DNA from: Bradyrhizobium betae
Lineage (GTDB): Bacteria; Pseudomonadota; Alphaproteobacteria; Rhizobiales; Xanthobacteraceae
Direction of reading: 5' to 3'
Length of the DNA stretch: 64,000 bases
NCBI RefSeq assembly: GCF_004123905.1
Contig: NZ_MZXW01000019.1
Location: 1-64,000, forward strand
Shown here: positions 45,167-54,314 of the stretch, piece by piece
How positions within the stretch are numbered: the first letter of the stretch is position 1
Layout: the number at the start of each line of letters is the position of its first letter
Made by a program: the position numbers and the translations under genes
The notes under the pieces: model-generated
Database searches by the model: none
What the model was told of the DNA's origin: nothing
The model's input: the letters and a program-made list of their open reading frames with translations, nothing else

Positions 45167-46736
45167 ACACCGGCACGCCGTCGACCGCGACCCACTTCAC
45201 GAACAATCCGAGCAGGCGGTGGTCGATCGAATGGCCGATATCCATCGGACGCCCGACGTCGAGCATCCGCAGCGCGACGACGATCTTCCGCTCGCCCGTG
45301 CCGACGACCTTCGCTTTCAGCGTCAGCCTGAACGGCATCGGGTCGTTACGCCCCGCGATCATCTGCAACACCTCACCGGTGCCGGTAAAGGCCGCGAAGC
45401 GAAAGCTCTCGATGCCCGGCGGCAGGAACGGGATCACCGCCAGCTCCACCACGGCAAACGTCTGCGGCTGTCGATCGATCGGCACGTCGATGACGGCGAA
45501 CTGATGATCAGTCCACCGCCCCTCGTCTTCCGGAATGGAAAACCCCTGTCCGAACCAGACGCCTTTTCCGCGCAGCGGATGCGTCGTAGCAGCCGCCTGC
45601 TGCCAGATCCGCTTCAGGATCGCGTCCCGAAACAAGGGAAAATGCGTGACGCTGGCATCGAACGCGGCGATGGCCGCGCCCGGCAGCCGCAGCCAATCCA
45701 ACCCGCGAAACGGCGCCTTGAACTGCGCGCGCAATGACGCGAAGAAGGCCACCCGGAACTGCTGCCATGGCGTGCGCTGCGCCCATGGCACCGCGCGCAA
45801 CCTCATCTCGACGGATTTCCCGGGCGGGCCGTAGCGCCACAACTGCTCCACCAGGCCATCCGGCATGAGCGCCGGCATCTCCCGCGCGACGACGTCGAGC
45901 AATTGCGCCGCGAACAGGCCGCCGTTGTAGCGCGTCACGATCGAACGGAAGCGATCCCAATCGACCTTGTTGCCGTAGTTCTCCAGCACGTGGACGACCT
46001 CGAGCGCCCGGAACACCATCTCCTTCTGATCGGCAGGCTCCGGCCGCATGGCCGCGATCGCCAGCTGCTCGGCAAGGCCCGGGATCAGCACGTCATGGGT
46101 CAGCAGCTTCGCCCGCTCGGCGGTCCTGAACAGCTCCTCGGTGAAGCTCTCGTCGTCGAGCCAGAAGATCGCGCGCCAGTGCAGATCGATGGCCCGGCTG
46201 AAGCCGGCCCGCGACATCGCGGCAGCATGGATGTCGCGGTCGAAATCGGACTCCGAGAACAGCTCGACCTTCATGCCATGGCTGCGGAACGAAGCCTGCC
46301 GCAGCACCTCGATGGCGCGCGGCGCCTCGACGCGGCGAACCAGGAGATCGTAATCCCCCGTCATGCGCTTGGCCATGTAGCTCTCGTCGCGCGCAAACAG
46401 CGCGCCGCCCTTGATCAGCAGCGCGTCGATGCCGGCACTTTCGAGCGCGCGATTGGCCTCGACGAGATCGCGAACCCGCGTCGCGTTCGACAACCAGACA
46501 TGCTTGACGACACCGCGCATCCGCTTGGTGTCGGCATCGACAATCCCGGCCCTGTCGACGGTGGCGACGAGCAGCGGCATGGTGCGGTAGACGATCTCGT
46601 CGGCGGCCTCCAGCGGCTCGGAGGCGCGCCAGTCCCGATAGGCGTCGATGGCGGTCTGGCCCTGTCCGAGAGCGGCCCGAAACAGCGTCAGGAAACGCCC
46701 ATGGAGCACGAGCGGGAGCTTTGCTGCGCCAGCCAT
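45141..46736 (-). CDS. Nucleotidyltransferase-family protein (NTP_transf_5 type)
   Basis: A protein of about 531 residues. The N-terminal nucleotidyltransferase-like core shows LLIKGGALFARDESYMAKRM, TGDYDLLVRRVEAPRAIEVL, and a D..D metal-binding pattern in MTGDYDLLV. A long helical region and a beta-rich C-terminal third (about 400-531) follow. This family recurs with PqqD, HprK-like proteins and glycosyltransferases in RiPP-like clusters. It is convergent with the GT2 gene, overlapping by 26 bp. The start is uncertain: ATG 46736 is used, with ATG 46772 and TTG 46802 as alternatives. Confidence 0.8.
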   Translation of the reverse strand: MAGAAKLPLVLHGRFLTLFRAALGQGQTAIDAYRDWRASEPLEAADEIVYRTMPLLVATVDRAGIVDADTKRMRGVVKHVWLSNATRVRDLVEANRALESAGIDALLIKGGALFARDESYMAKRMTGDYDLLVRRVEAPRAIEVLRQASFRSHGMKVELFSESDFDRDIHAAAMSRAGFSRAIDLHWRAIFWLDDESFTEELFRTAERAKLLTHDVLIPGLAEQLAIAAMRPEPADQKEMVFRALEVVHVLENYGNKVDWDRFRSIVTRYNGGLFAAQLLDVVAREMPALMPDGLVEQLWRYGPPGKSVEMRLRAVPWAQRTPWQQFRVAFFASLRAQFKAPFRGLDWLRLPGAAIAAFDASVTHFPLFRDAILKRIWQQAAATTHPLRGKGVWFGQGFSIPEDEGRWTDHQFAVIDVPIDRQPQTFAVVELAVIPFLPPGIESFRFAAFTGTGEVLQMIAGRNDPMPFRLTLKAKVVGTGERKIVVALRMLDVGRPMDIGHSIDHRLLGLFVKWVAVDGVPVFTPAAAAP

Positions 46737-46754
46737 CTCAACCGAACGGTTGAG
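46737..46754. promoter_or_regulatory. Dyad at the nucleotidyltransferase start
   Basis: CTCAACCG-AA-CGGTTGAG abuts the ATG at 46736. The 16 bases CAACCGAACGGTTGAG recur at 43199-43214 inside the PqqD-like gene. It may be an operator, or simply coding sequence if an upstream start is used. Confidence 0.25.
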
Positions 46755-46914
46755 ATGCGATGCCTGCTGCATCCGGCCCGGCACAATCACGCGTCGAAAC
46801 AACGGGCGCTACCCGCGCAAAGACCAGACAACCCATCGTGACGCAATTCCAATTCGCAACCGGCAGCAAAACATGCGGGTGCGCTCCCGGCGTGTCAATT
46901 GGAAAGGCCCTGCG

Positions 46915-47853
46915 TCAGGCGCCACCTTCCTTGCGCTTCGGTCGCGGCGGGCCGTCCACCGGCGGCAGCGACTTCAGATAATCCGCCATCGCCGCAAGAT
47001 CCGCTTCCGGCAATTGCGAAATGTTCTTGATCACGCGCGTCATCGCGCCGCCGACGCTGTCGCCGTCGGGCAATTCGCCTGACTTCAGGAAATAGGAAAA
47101 ATCCTTCACGCTCCACTCGCCAAGGCGCTTCTGCGTGATGTTCGGCACCCATCCCTCGCCTTCCGGATTGGGCCCACCGGCAAAGCGCTCGCCCGAGATG
47201 ATGCCGCCCAGCACATTGCGCGGGCTGTGGCATTCGGCGCAATGGCCAAAACTATTCACGAGATAGGCGCCGCGATTCCATTGCGGCGACTTGGTGCCAT
47301 CGGCGACGAACGGCTTGCCGTCCATAAACAGGAATTTCCAGATGCCGACATTGCGCCTGATGTTGAACGGAAAGGGCACGTCGTGGTCACGCACTTTTCC
47401 TGCAACGGCCGGCAGCCTTTTCAGATAGGCAAAGAGATCGAGCACGTCCTCGCGCTTGGCGTGCTGGTAGGAGGTGTAGGGAAAGGCCGGGAAATAATGC
47501 TGCCCGTCAGGTGAGACCCCGCGCATGACCGCGTTGACGAAATCGGCCTCGGTCCATTTGCCGATGCCGTAGGTCGGATGCGGGGAGATGTTGGGCGCGT
47601 AGAACGTTCCGAACGGCGACTTGATCGCGACCCCGCCGCCGAGCCTGAGACGATCGGGCTGGTCGGGAACGGCATGGCAGGACGCGCAGCCGCCGGCGTT
47701 GAATATCACCTCGCCATTGGCGAGGTCAGGCACATGGGCCGGCCCCGGGCCAACGGCGGCCACCACCGGCGCACTGAGCCACCAATAGACCCCGGCAGCG
47801 GCAATCGCTGCAAGCAGCGCCGCCCAAATTGTTCGTTGCAACATTCGCTCCAT
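46915..47853 (-). CDS. Diheme c-type cytochrome
   Basis: A 312-residue protein anchored by an N-terminal helix (about residues 8-27, WAALLAAIAAAGVYWW). It has two haem c sites: GCASCH (C56-H60) and HCAECH (C205-H209). Each lies in a cytochrome c domain with conserved APNISP and FAGGPNPEG segments. The pattern resembles cytochrome subunits of periplasmic dehydrogenases, passing electrons to the respiratory chain. No dehydrogenase gene is adjacent, so its partner is unknown. Confidence 0.9.
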   Translation of the reverse strand: MERMLQRTIWAALLAAIAAAGVYWWLSAPVVAAVGPGPAHVPDLANGEVIFNAGGCASCHAVPDQPDRLRLGGGVAIKSPFGTFYAPNISPHPTYGIGKWTEADFVNAVMRGVSPDGQHYFPAFPYTSYQHAKREDVLDLFAYLKRLPAVAGKVRDHDVPFPFNIRRNVGIWKFLFMDGKPFVADGTKSPQWNRGAYLVNSFGHCAECHSPRNVLGGIISGERFAGGPNPEGEGWVPNITQKRLGEWSVKDFSYFLKSGELPDGDSVGGAMTRVIKNISQLPEADLAAMADYLKSLPPVDGPPRPKRKEGGA

Positions 47854-47998
47854 CCACGCGTTGGGTCGAGCCTATGACCGATATCCGCGCGGCTCCAGCC
47901 ACGAAGAATTTAAGGCGTCCCCCGCGGTCACGGGAATAAACTGAAACGGCGGCTGTTGGAAGTTTGGAAGCCCAACGAGGTCACCAGGGAGAATGTTC

Positions 47999-48415
47999 AT
48001 GAACAAGATCGTCATCGCCATATTCGCGCTCGGCGCCGTTGCCTTTACAGGCTCGGCCAGCGCCGAAAAGCTGAAAGCAACGCTCGACGCCAAGTCCGAG
48101 GTCCCGGCCACGACCAGCAGCGGCACCGGAACGGCCGATCTGGACTATGATGCCGCCAGCAAGAAATTGTCCTGGAAACTCACCTATTCCGGCCTGTCAG
48201 GCCCCGCCACCGCGGCCCACTTCCACGGCCCGGCCGAGGCCGGCAAGAACGCCGGCGTCGCGGTCCCGATTCCGGGCGCCGCCAATAGCCCGGTCGAGGG
48301 CTCGGCGACGCTGACCGACGCGCAGGCCGCCGATCTCCTCGCCGGCAAGCTCTACGTCAACATTCACACCGCGGCCAATCCGGGCGGCGAGATCCGCGGT
48401 CAGGTGACGAAGTAG
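47999..48415 (+). CDS. CHRD-domain exported protein
   Basis: A 138-residue protein with a signal peptide (MNKIVIAIFALGAVAFTGSA, cleavage near SASAEK). A CHRD domain follows: LKATLDAKSEVPATTSSGTG, DYDAASKKLSWKLTYSGLSG, AAHFHGPAEAGKNAG, and YVNIHTAANPGGEIRGQV. CHRD proteins are secreted and of unclear function. The ATG at 47999 was chosen because AGGGAGA sits 6 bases upstream. It ends in a strong terminator. Confidence 0.9.
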   Translation: MNKIVIAIFALGAVAFTGSASAEKLKATLDAKSEVPATTSSGTGTADLDYDAASKKLSWKLTYSGLSGPATAAHFHGPAEAGKNAGVAVPIPGAANSPVEGSATLTDAQAADLLAGKLYVNIHTAANPGGEIRGQVTK

Positions 48416-48443
48416 GCGAAGACGCCGCTTCGTCGCGGAAAGG

Positions 48444-48474
48444 CCGGACGCAAGGAGGGAGCGTCCGGTCTTTT
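48444..48474 (+). terminator. Rho-independent terminator after the CHRD gene
   Basis: An 8-bp stem CCGGACGC / GCGTCCGG with a 9-base loop is followed by TCTTTTC. Confidence 0.75.
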
Positions 48475-48517
48475 CGATTCTGCACGTCTCGATTCCGGTG
48501 TCTCGATTCCGCGCGTC

Positions 48518-49138
48518 TCAGGCGGGACGCTTCCGCACCGCGACCTGATGGCTCCTGAGGATCATCTCGGCATCGCCGTGCCAGGCGAGGAACGTGTCGA
48601 CGGCAGGCGCGACGCGCTCCGCGTCGGGATTGTCGGGCTTCCAGGTATAGTCGTCCACCAGCATCACGCCGCCGACGCGCAACAGGCGCCAGGCGCCGAG
48701 GCAATCGATCATCACGTCGTCGCGCTGATGGCTGCCGTCGACATAGATGAAATCGAACACCGCGTTCTCTTCGCGCAGCAGCCCGAGCGCCTTGATCGAG
48801 GTGCCCGCGATCTTGCGAAGGCGCGCTCCATGGGCGGCGAGATTACGGTCGAAGCGCCCGCCATCCTCCTCGGGGAAGAGGTCGACGCAGGTCAGATGCG
48901 CGCTCGCGAAGAATTCTAGCCAGAACAGCGCGGATCGTCCCTCCTTGGAGCCGATCTCGAGCACCCGTGTCGTCGTATCGCGCATGTCCTTGAACAGCGT
49001 GCTCCAGACCATCGTGCGTCCCGCCACGTAGTCGCGCCGAAATTCCCTGCCCGCAAAGATGTGCGCATAGGGGTCCTGGGCTCGCGCCAGCTCGACGACC
49101 CGCGCGTGAAGCTGCGTCAATCGGGATGACTCGCTCAT
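48518..49138 (-). CDS. Class I SAM-dependent methyltransferase
   Basis: A 206-residue Rossmann-fold methyltransferase. The SAM loop is VLEIGSKEGRSALFWLEFF (about residue 60), followed by LTCVDLFPEED, FDFIYVDGSHQRDDVMIDCL and GGVMLVDDYTW. This set fits the Methyltransf_24/CmcI-like group. The methyl acceptor is unknown. It is convergent with the CHRD gene and has no operon partner. Confidence 0.85.
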   Translation of the reverse strand: MSESSRLTQLHARVVELARAQDPYAHIFAGREFRRDYVAGRTMVWSTLFKDMRDTTTRVLEIGSKEGRSALFWLEFFASAHLTCVDLFPEEDGGRFDRNLAAHGARLRKIAGTSIKALGLLREENAVFDFIYVDGSHQRDDVMIDCLGAWRLLRVGGVMLVDDYTWKPDNPDAERVAPAVDTFLAWHGDAEMILRSHQVAVRKRPA

Positions 49139-49228
49139 GAGAGGCGCGACCTTGGCTGTGCGACGACGCCCGCCATTGTGCCATCGACCTGACGCTTTAT
49201 GATCGCCTCCAGAGCAAAGGGCCGCAAC

Positions 49229-49618
49229 ATGACCACTCCCAACGAGATTTATCCCGCCTTCCCTGGCAAATTATCGCACCAAGGGGCCTGCCGGAAGCCT
49301 GCTCGCGCGCCATCGCATATCCTGGCGGCCGTGGCCGTTGCCGCAACGGTTCTTTCGTTCTCTGGACCGGTCGTCGCGCAATCCGACATGGAAAGACAAG
49401 CTCAATGCGAGCTGTCTGCCATCCGCGACACGCGATCGCCCCTTGCGGTCCAGTATATCCGCTCGGCCTGCAACTGGCTCGCGGTCAACGGCGACTCCCT
49501 GCTGAACGCATCCAACAAGGGCTATTATGTCTGCCTCGTGCGGCAGCTCTCGGGTGCGCAGAGCAACGAGGCTGCCGCAGCGATCATGTCGGCATGCCGC
49601 ACGTCCAATCCGCTGTGA
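49229..49618 (+). CDS. Small exported Cys-containing protein
   Basis: A 129-residue protein with a longer N-terminal region, then a hydrophobic signal or anchor (about residues 31-50, HILAAVAVAATVLSFSGPVV) and a mature helical domain with four cysteines (AQCELSAIRD, RSACNWLAVNG, YYVCLVRQL, MSACRTSN). The spacing suggests two disulfides in the periplasm. The family is not recognised. AAAGGG lies upstream of the ATG at 49229. Confidence 0.68.
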   Translation: MTTPNEIYPAFPGKLSHQGACRKPARAPSHILAAVAVAATVLSFSGPVVAQSDMERQAQCELSAIRDTRSPLAVQYIRSACNWLAVNGDSLLNASNKGYYVCLVRQLSGAQSNEAAAAIMSACRTSNPL

Positions 49619-49625
49619 AGCGCAC

Positions 49626-50909
49626 TCAAGCCGCGTTCAGCGCTTGCCCGAGATCCGCGAGCAAATCCGACGGATTCTCGATGCCGATCGACAGCCGGAT
49701 CGTGGAATCGAGCACGCCGATTTTCTGGCGGATGTCGGCGGGAACGCCGGAATGGGTCATGGTGGCAGGCAGGCTCGCAAGCGATTCCGTTCCGCCAAGG
49801 CTCACCGCCAGCTTGAGGATCTGCAGCGCGTTGAGGAAATTCACGGCCGCCGCCTTGCCGCCGACGATGTCGAACGAGAAGGTCGATCCCGCCCCCAGGC
49901 ATTGCCGCGCGAACACGCGGCCCGCGGGCGAGGTCTCCTCGTGATGACCGAGATAGTGGACCTTCGCGACCTTGGGATGATCGCGCAGATAGGCCGCCAC
50001 AAGGCGCGCATTCGCATCGGCCTTTTCCATCCGCAGGCTCAGCGTCTCGAGCGAGCGGTTGATCATCCAGCAGGAATGCGGATCGAGCTGGGTGCCGATC
50101 GCGCCGCGGAGCTGCTTGATGCCCTTCATGATGGCCTTCGCGCCGAGCGCGGCGCCCGCGATCAGGTCCGAATGGCCGCCGACATACTTTGTCAGCGAAT
50201 ACAGCGAAATATCCGCGCCGTGCTCGATCGGCCGCTGAAACACGGGACCAAGCAGCGTATTGTCGCAGGCGATGATCGGGGTGTGTCCCTGGGCTTTGCC
50301 GATGGCATCGGCGACGCGGCGGATCATCGCGATGTCGACCAGGCCGTTGGTGGGGTTGGCGGGCGTCTCGATCAGGATCATCGAGACCCGGCCCTTGCGC
50401 ATCGCCTCGTCCGCGGCCTGTTTGACCGCCGCTTCATCGATGCCGTCGGCGAATCCGACCGCGCCGATCGACAGGCGCGCCAGCGTGTTCGTCAGCAGGG
50501 TTTCCGTGCCGCCATAGAGCGGCTGAGAGTGCAGGATGACATCACCGGGGCGGACGAACGCGAGGATCGTGGTCGAGATCGCCGCCATGCCGGATGAAAA
50601 CAGCGCGCAGCTCTCGGTGCGCTCGTAGATCGCGAGCCTGTCCTCGACGATCTCGCTGTTGGGATGATTGAAGCGCGAATAGACCAGCCCCGCGCCCATC
50701 CCTTCCGGCGGCTCGCGCCGGCCGGCGACGAAATCGAAAAAGTCCTGCCCGTCCTCGGCCGTTTTGAACACGAAGGTCGAGGTCAAAAACACCGGCGGCT
50801 TGATGGCGCCTTCCGACAATTGCGGATCATAGCCATAGGTCAGCATCAGGGTTTCCGGATGCAGCATATGGTTGCCGATGTGGGTCTTTGACGGGAACGG
50901 TTTTGCCAT
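49626..50909 (-). CDS. Cystathionine gamma-synthase family PLP enzyme
   Basis: A 427-residue fold-type I Cys/Met-metabolism enzyme. PLP lysine K241 is in [14 protein letters not shown]. The phosphate site SSGMAAIS and [17 protein letters not shown] are conserved, and [14 protein letters not shown] holds the ring-binding Asp. Members include O-succinylhomoserine sulfhydrylase, cystathionine synthase/lyase and methionine gamma-lyase; the visible residues do not decide among them. It stands alone. Confidence 0.88.
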   Translation of the reverse strand: MAKPFPSKTHIGNHMLHPETLMLTYGYDPQLSEGAIKPPVFLTSTFVFKTAEDGQDFFDFVAGRREPPEGMGAGLVYSRFNHPNSEIVEDRLAIYERTESCALFSSGMAAISTTILAFVRPGDVILHSQPLYGGTETLLTNTLARLSIGAVGFADGIDEAAVKQAADEAMRKGRVSMILIETPANPTNGLVDIAMIRRVADAIGKAQGHTPIIACDNTLLGPVFQRPIEHGADISLYSLTKYVGGHSDLIAGAALGAKAIMKGIKQLRGAIGTQLDPHSCWMINRSLETLSLRMEKADANARLVAAYLRDHPKVAKVHYLGHHEETSPAGRVFARQCLGAGSTFSFDIVGGKAAAVNFLNALQILKLAVSLGGTESLASLPATMTHSGVPADIRQKIGVLDSTIRLSIGIENPSDLLADLGQALNAA

Positions 50910-51079
50910 GGCCTGTCTCGCTGTTCCTGATTCAGTGCTCGCGGCGCTGGCTCAGACAGCTCGCATCGACGTCGCCGCGGTTGGCGTGAAGATAGCTGCT
51001 CCAGCGGCGATCCGTCAGGGCTTGCGGGCAGAATTTCCTGCGGCTCAGGCGTTGCGACTCGCGGCCACGGTCGAGCGAC

Positions 51080-51106
51080 AAAAAGGCGGCTGCTGTCGCA
51101 GCCGCC
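51080..51106 (-). terminator. Rho-independent terminator of the cytochrome gene
   Basis: On the minus strand a 9-bp stem GGCGGCTGC / GCAGCCGCC with a 4-base loop is followed by a T5 run. It lies downstream of the leftward cytochrome gene at 51165. Confidence 0.8.
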
Positions 51107-51120
51107 CTTTCCGAATTCCC

Positions 51121-51158
51121 CGTAGCCCGGATTTCGCTTGCGCTCCATCCGGGCTACG
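51121..51158. repeat. Short inverted repeat, CGTAGCCCGGAT
   Basis: Perfect 12-bp arms CGTAGCCCGGAT / ATCCGGGCTACG flank 14 bases containing TTCGCTTGCGC. It is a REP-like unit between the cytochrome gene and its terminator. Confidence 0.8.
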
Positions 51159-51164
51159 AAAAGC

Positions 51165-51611
51165 TCAGCCGTTCTTCACGCGGAACGTCTCGTGGCAGCC
51201 GCCGCATTCCTTGCCAACTGCGGGGAAAGTCGCCTTGAGCGAGTCCAAATCCTTGATCTTGCCCTTGGCCTCGCTGACGACCTTGCCGAAACTTGCGGCC
51301 TTGGCGTCGAAACCGGCCTTGTCCTCCCAGATCTTCGGCGAGGCGCTGTAGTCGCCCTCGGGCTTCAGGCCCTTGGCGCTTGCCGGAAACAGGTTCGGCA
51401 GCTTCTTGGCGGTGTCCTCGAACTGCGCCAGGGCCGTATCGACGGTGGCCTGGTCGTAGGGCTTCTCGCCCTTGACCATCGCCGCCACCGCGCCGGCATT
51501 CTTGCCATTGCCCTTCATGAGGGTCTGGACTTCCTTGACGGAGTCCTGTTGTGCCCAAACCGCGCCCATGCCAAGCAGCAGCACGCCCCCGACAACCAAC
51601 ACTCGCTTCAT
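51165..51611 (-). CDS. Class II c-type cytochrome (c'/c556 type)
   Basis: A 148-residue protein with a signal peptide (MKRVLVVGGVLLLGMGAVWA). The mature protein is a four-helix bundle by pattern, with the haem site near the C-terminus: CGGCH (C136-H140) in VGKECGGCHETFRV. The C-terminal haem and all-helical body identify cytochrome c'/c556. Such proteins bind NO or act as electron carriers. AAAGGGA precedes the ATG. A terminator follows. Confidence 0.9.
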   Translation of the reverse strand: MKRVLVVGGVLLLGMGAVWAQQDSVKEVQTLMKGNGKNAGAVAAMVKGEKPYDQATVDTALAQFEDTAKKLPNLFPASAKGLKPEGDYSASPKIWEDKAGFDAKAASFGKVVSEAKGKIKDLDSLKATFPAVGKECGGCHETFRVKNG

Positions 51612-51741
51612 TCGCAAAATCCCTTTCGTTAAGACGGATCGTGCCGACCCCACATTGGGCCAACACCATCAGGCAGGTTTCATTCCATCCAAGGCGTGGC
51701 GAAAAATCGTCGCACCTTGGATTGTTCGGTTGGGCTCGAAA

Positions 51742-54051
51742 TCACAGGCTGTGACGGCGATGGTGCTCGTTGATGGCGATCCAAACCCGCTCGGGCGTCG
51801 CCGGCATGTCGATGTGGTCGATCTTGTATTCGCGCCAGAGCCCGTCGACGATTGCGTTGACCACGGCCGGACAGGAGCCGATCGCGCCGGCCTCGCCCGC
51901 CCCCTTCACCCCCAGCGGATTGGTCGTGCAGGGAACGTTGGCAGTCTCGAACACAAAGGCAGGCCCGTCCGCCGCGCGCGGTAGCGCGTAGTCCATGAAG
52001 GTCGCGGTGATCAGCTGGCCGTCACTGGGGCCATAGACCACCTGCTCCATCAGCGCCTGGCCGATGCCCTGCATGGCGCCGCCATGCACCTGCCCTGCCA
52101 AGAGCAGCGGATTGAGGGTCTTGCCGAAATCGTCGACGATCACGTAGTTGACGATCTTGATGATGCCGGTGGCGGGATCGATCTCGACCTCCGCGACATG
52201 GGTGCCGTTGGGATAGGTGCCGTCGGCGCTGGCAAAGGTCGCGCTCGCATTCAGCTTCGACGGATCGGCACCCGGCCGCTTGGCGAGATCGGCGAACGAG
52301 ATCGAACGGTCAGTGCCGGCGATGCGCACGATGCCGTCGGTAATCTCGAGGTCGCCGACGCTGGCCTCCAGCGCCTGCGCCGCGATCGCCTTCAGCTTCT
52401 CGCCAAGCTCGCGCGTGGCGCGCTCGACGCTGACGCCGCCTGACGGGATCGAGGCCGAGCCGCCGGTGCCGAGGCCCGTGGCGATCATGTCGGTATCGCC
52501 CTGGTGGACGTGGACACGCTCGGGCGCAACGCCGAACTGCTCGGCGACGATCTGCGCGTAAGCGGTCTGGTGGCCCTGCCCGCTCGACTGCGTGCCGATC
52601 AGGACGGTGATGTCGCCATTGGGATCCATCCGCACATTGGCGGTCTCCTCGCCCATGGTGCCGCAGATCTCGACATAGCTCGCAAGACCAATGCCGCGGA
52701 TCAGGCCGTTCTTCTTGGCCGCCTTGGCGCGCTTTGGAAACTCCTTCCACTCCGCGATCTCCATCGCGCGCTTGAGATGCGCGGCAAAGTCGCCGGAATC
52801 GTAGACCTTGCCCGTGGCGGTCTTGTAGGGCAGCGCCTTCGGCTGGATGAAGTTCTTGCGGCGGATCGCGTCCGGCGTCATGTCGAGTTTTCGCGCGCAG
52901 GCGTCAACGAGGCGCTCGATGACATAGGCGGCCTCAGGCCGGCCCGCGCCGCGATAGGCATCGACCGGCACGCTGTTGGTGAAGATGGTGCGCACCCGGC
53001 AGTGGAAGGCCTGGATGTCGTAGAGGCCCGGCAGCATGCCGGCGCCACCGTGCGGGATGTAGGGCCCGAACGTCGAGAGATAGGCGCCCATGTCGCCCAT
53101 CAGGTCGCAATCCATCGCGAGGAATTTGCCGTCCTCTGCCAGTGCCATCTTCGCGGTGGTGACGTTGTCGCGGCCTTGCGCATCACCCATGAAGTGCTCG
53201 GTGCGGTCCGCGGCCCACTTCACCGTTTTCTTCAGTTTCTTTGCCGCGACCGCCAGCAAAGCGTATTCGCGGTACGGAAACAGCTTTGTGCCAAAGCCAC
53301 CGCCGACGTCGGGACAGATCACCCGCATCTTGTCGGTCGGGATGTTGAGCACGTTCTGGCAGAGGATGTCGCGCAGCCGATGGCTGCCCTGGCTGCCGAT
53401 CGTCAGCGTCAGATGATCGCGCTTGGCGTCGTATTCGCAGACCGCCGCGCGCGTCTCCAGGAAGCTCGCAACCACGCGCGGATTGACGATGGAGATTTCG
53501 GCCACCGCATGCGCCTTGGCAAAGGCGGCTTCGGTTGCGGCCTTGTCGCCGATCGAGACGTCAAACAGCACGTTGCCGGCCTTGTCCGGCCAGACCTGCG
53601 GCGCGCCTTTCTTGACGGCGTTGACGACGCCAGTCACCGCCGGCAGCGGGCTCCATTTGACCTCGATCGCCTCGATCGCGTCGCGGGCCTGGTCGATGGT
53701 CTCGGCGACCACGAAGGCGATGGAATCGCCGACATGGCGCACTTCGTCCTTGGCCAAGATCGGATAAGGAGGCCCCTTGAACGGGTCGGTCTCGAGATTG
53801 AACAGGCAGGGCAGATCGCCGAGATCGGCGACGTCGGCCGCGGTCAGAATCAGCGCGACGCCGGGAAGCCCACGGGCGCGGCTCGCATCGATGGTGAATT
53901 TGGCATGCGCATGCGGCGAGCGCAGCATCAGGCAGCGGAGCGCAGCCTGCGGCGCGTAATCGTCGGTATAGCGGCCCTTGCCGCGAATCAGCGCGTCATC
54001 CTCCTTGCGCAGCACGCTTTGGCCAACGCCGAACTTGATGGGAGCCGCCAT
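51742..54051 (-). CDS. Molybdenum hydroxylase large subunit (xanthine dehydrogenase / CoxL form II family)
   Basis: A 769-residue molybdopterin-binding subunit. Visible motifs: GKGRYTDDYAP (start of the a/b hammerhead), PDVGGGFGTKLFPYREYA, the form II active-site loop AYRGAGRPEAAYV, GQGHQTAYAQIVAEQFG, and the catalytic glutamate in GVKGAGEAGAIG. The CO-dehydrogenase loop with Cys (AYRCSFR) is absent, so CO oxidation is unlikely. It should hydroxylate an aldehyde or N-heterocycle. No iron-sulfur or FAD subunit gene is adjacent, which is unusual. The start at 54051 is preferred to 54087 or 54114. Confidence 0.9.
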   Translation of the reverse strand: MAAPIKFGVGQSVLRKEDDALIRGKGRYTDDYAPQAALRCLMLRSPHAHAKFTIDASRARGLPGVALILTAADVADLGDLPCLFNLETDPFKGPPYPILAKDEVRHVGDSIAFVVAETIDQARDAIEAIEVKWSPLPAVTGVVNAVKKGAPQVWPDKAGNVLFDVSIGDKAATEAAFAKAHAVAEISIVNPRVVASFLETRAAVCEYDAKRDHLTLTIGSQGSHRLRDILCQNVLNIPTDKMRVICPDVGGGFGTKLFPYREYALLAVAAKKLKKTVKWAADRTEHFMGDAQGRDNVTTAKMALAEDGKFLAMDCDLMGDMGAYLSTFGPYIPHGGAGMLPGLYDIQAFHCRVRTIFTNSVPVDAYRGAGRPEAAYVIERLVDACARKLDMTPDAIRRKNFIQPKALPYKTATGKVYDSGDFAAHLKRAMEIAEWKEFPKRAKAAKKNGLIRGIGLASYVEICGTMGEETANVRMDPNGDITVLIGTQSSGQGHQTAYAQIVAEQFGVAPERVHVHQGDTDMIATGLGTGGSASIPSGGVSVERATRELGEKLKAIAAQALEASVGDLEITDGIVRIAGTDRSISFADLAKRPGADPSKLNASATFASADGTYPNGTHVAEVEIDPATGIIKIVNYVIVDDFGKTLNPLLLAGQVHGGAMQGIGQALMEQVVYGPSDGQLITATFMDYALPRAADGPAFVFETANVPCTTNPLGVKGAGEAGAIGSCPAVVNAIVDGLWREYKIDHIDMPATPERVWIAINEHHRRHSL

Positions 54052-54314
54052 TTTCTTGTCCCGTCCTATGGTTGTTTTGCGGGCCATATTGCCGTGGAAA
54101 AAGTGGCAGTGCAAACGGGTTTAGGCAGGACCGATCCGCGAAAAATTCGCCTCCGCCCCTGCCCGTCACAGTGGGATCGGGCGGAAAGGTCGCAGCGCAG
54201 TCATTTCCCTGTGAAGATCGATGATTCTACACCGCAGCGCACGCCTGAGAACAAGCGGCTGTACTGACCGCCGCTTGTTCTCAGAGCGCATGTCCGTCTC
54301 TCGCAGTTAATCAT

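Noticed and set aside
51742..54051. Carbon monoxide dehydrogenase CoxL form I
   Set aside because: The active-site loop reads AYRGAGRPEA, not the Cys-containing AYRCSFR of true CO dehydrogenase, and coxM/coxS are absent.
52504..54267. A 587-codon plus-strand frame over the molybdenum hydroxylase gene
   Set aside because: It is antisense to a clear family member and has no recognisable motif.
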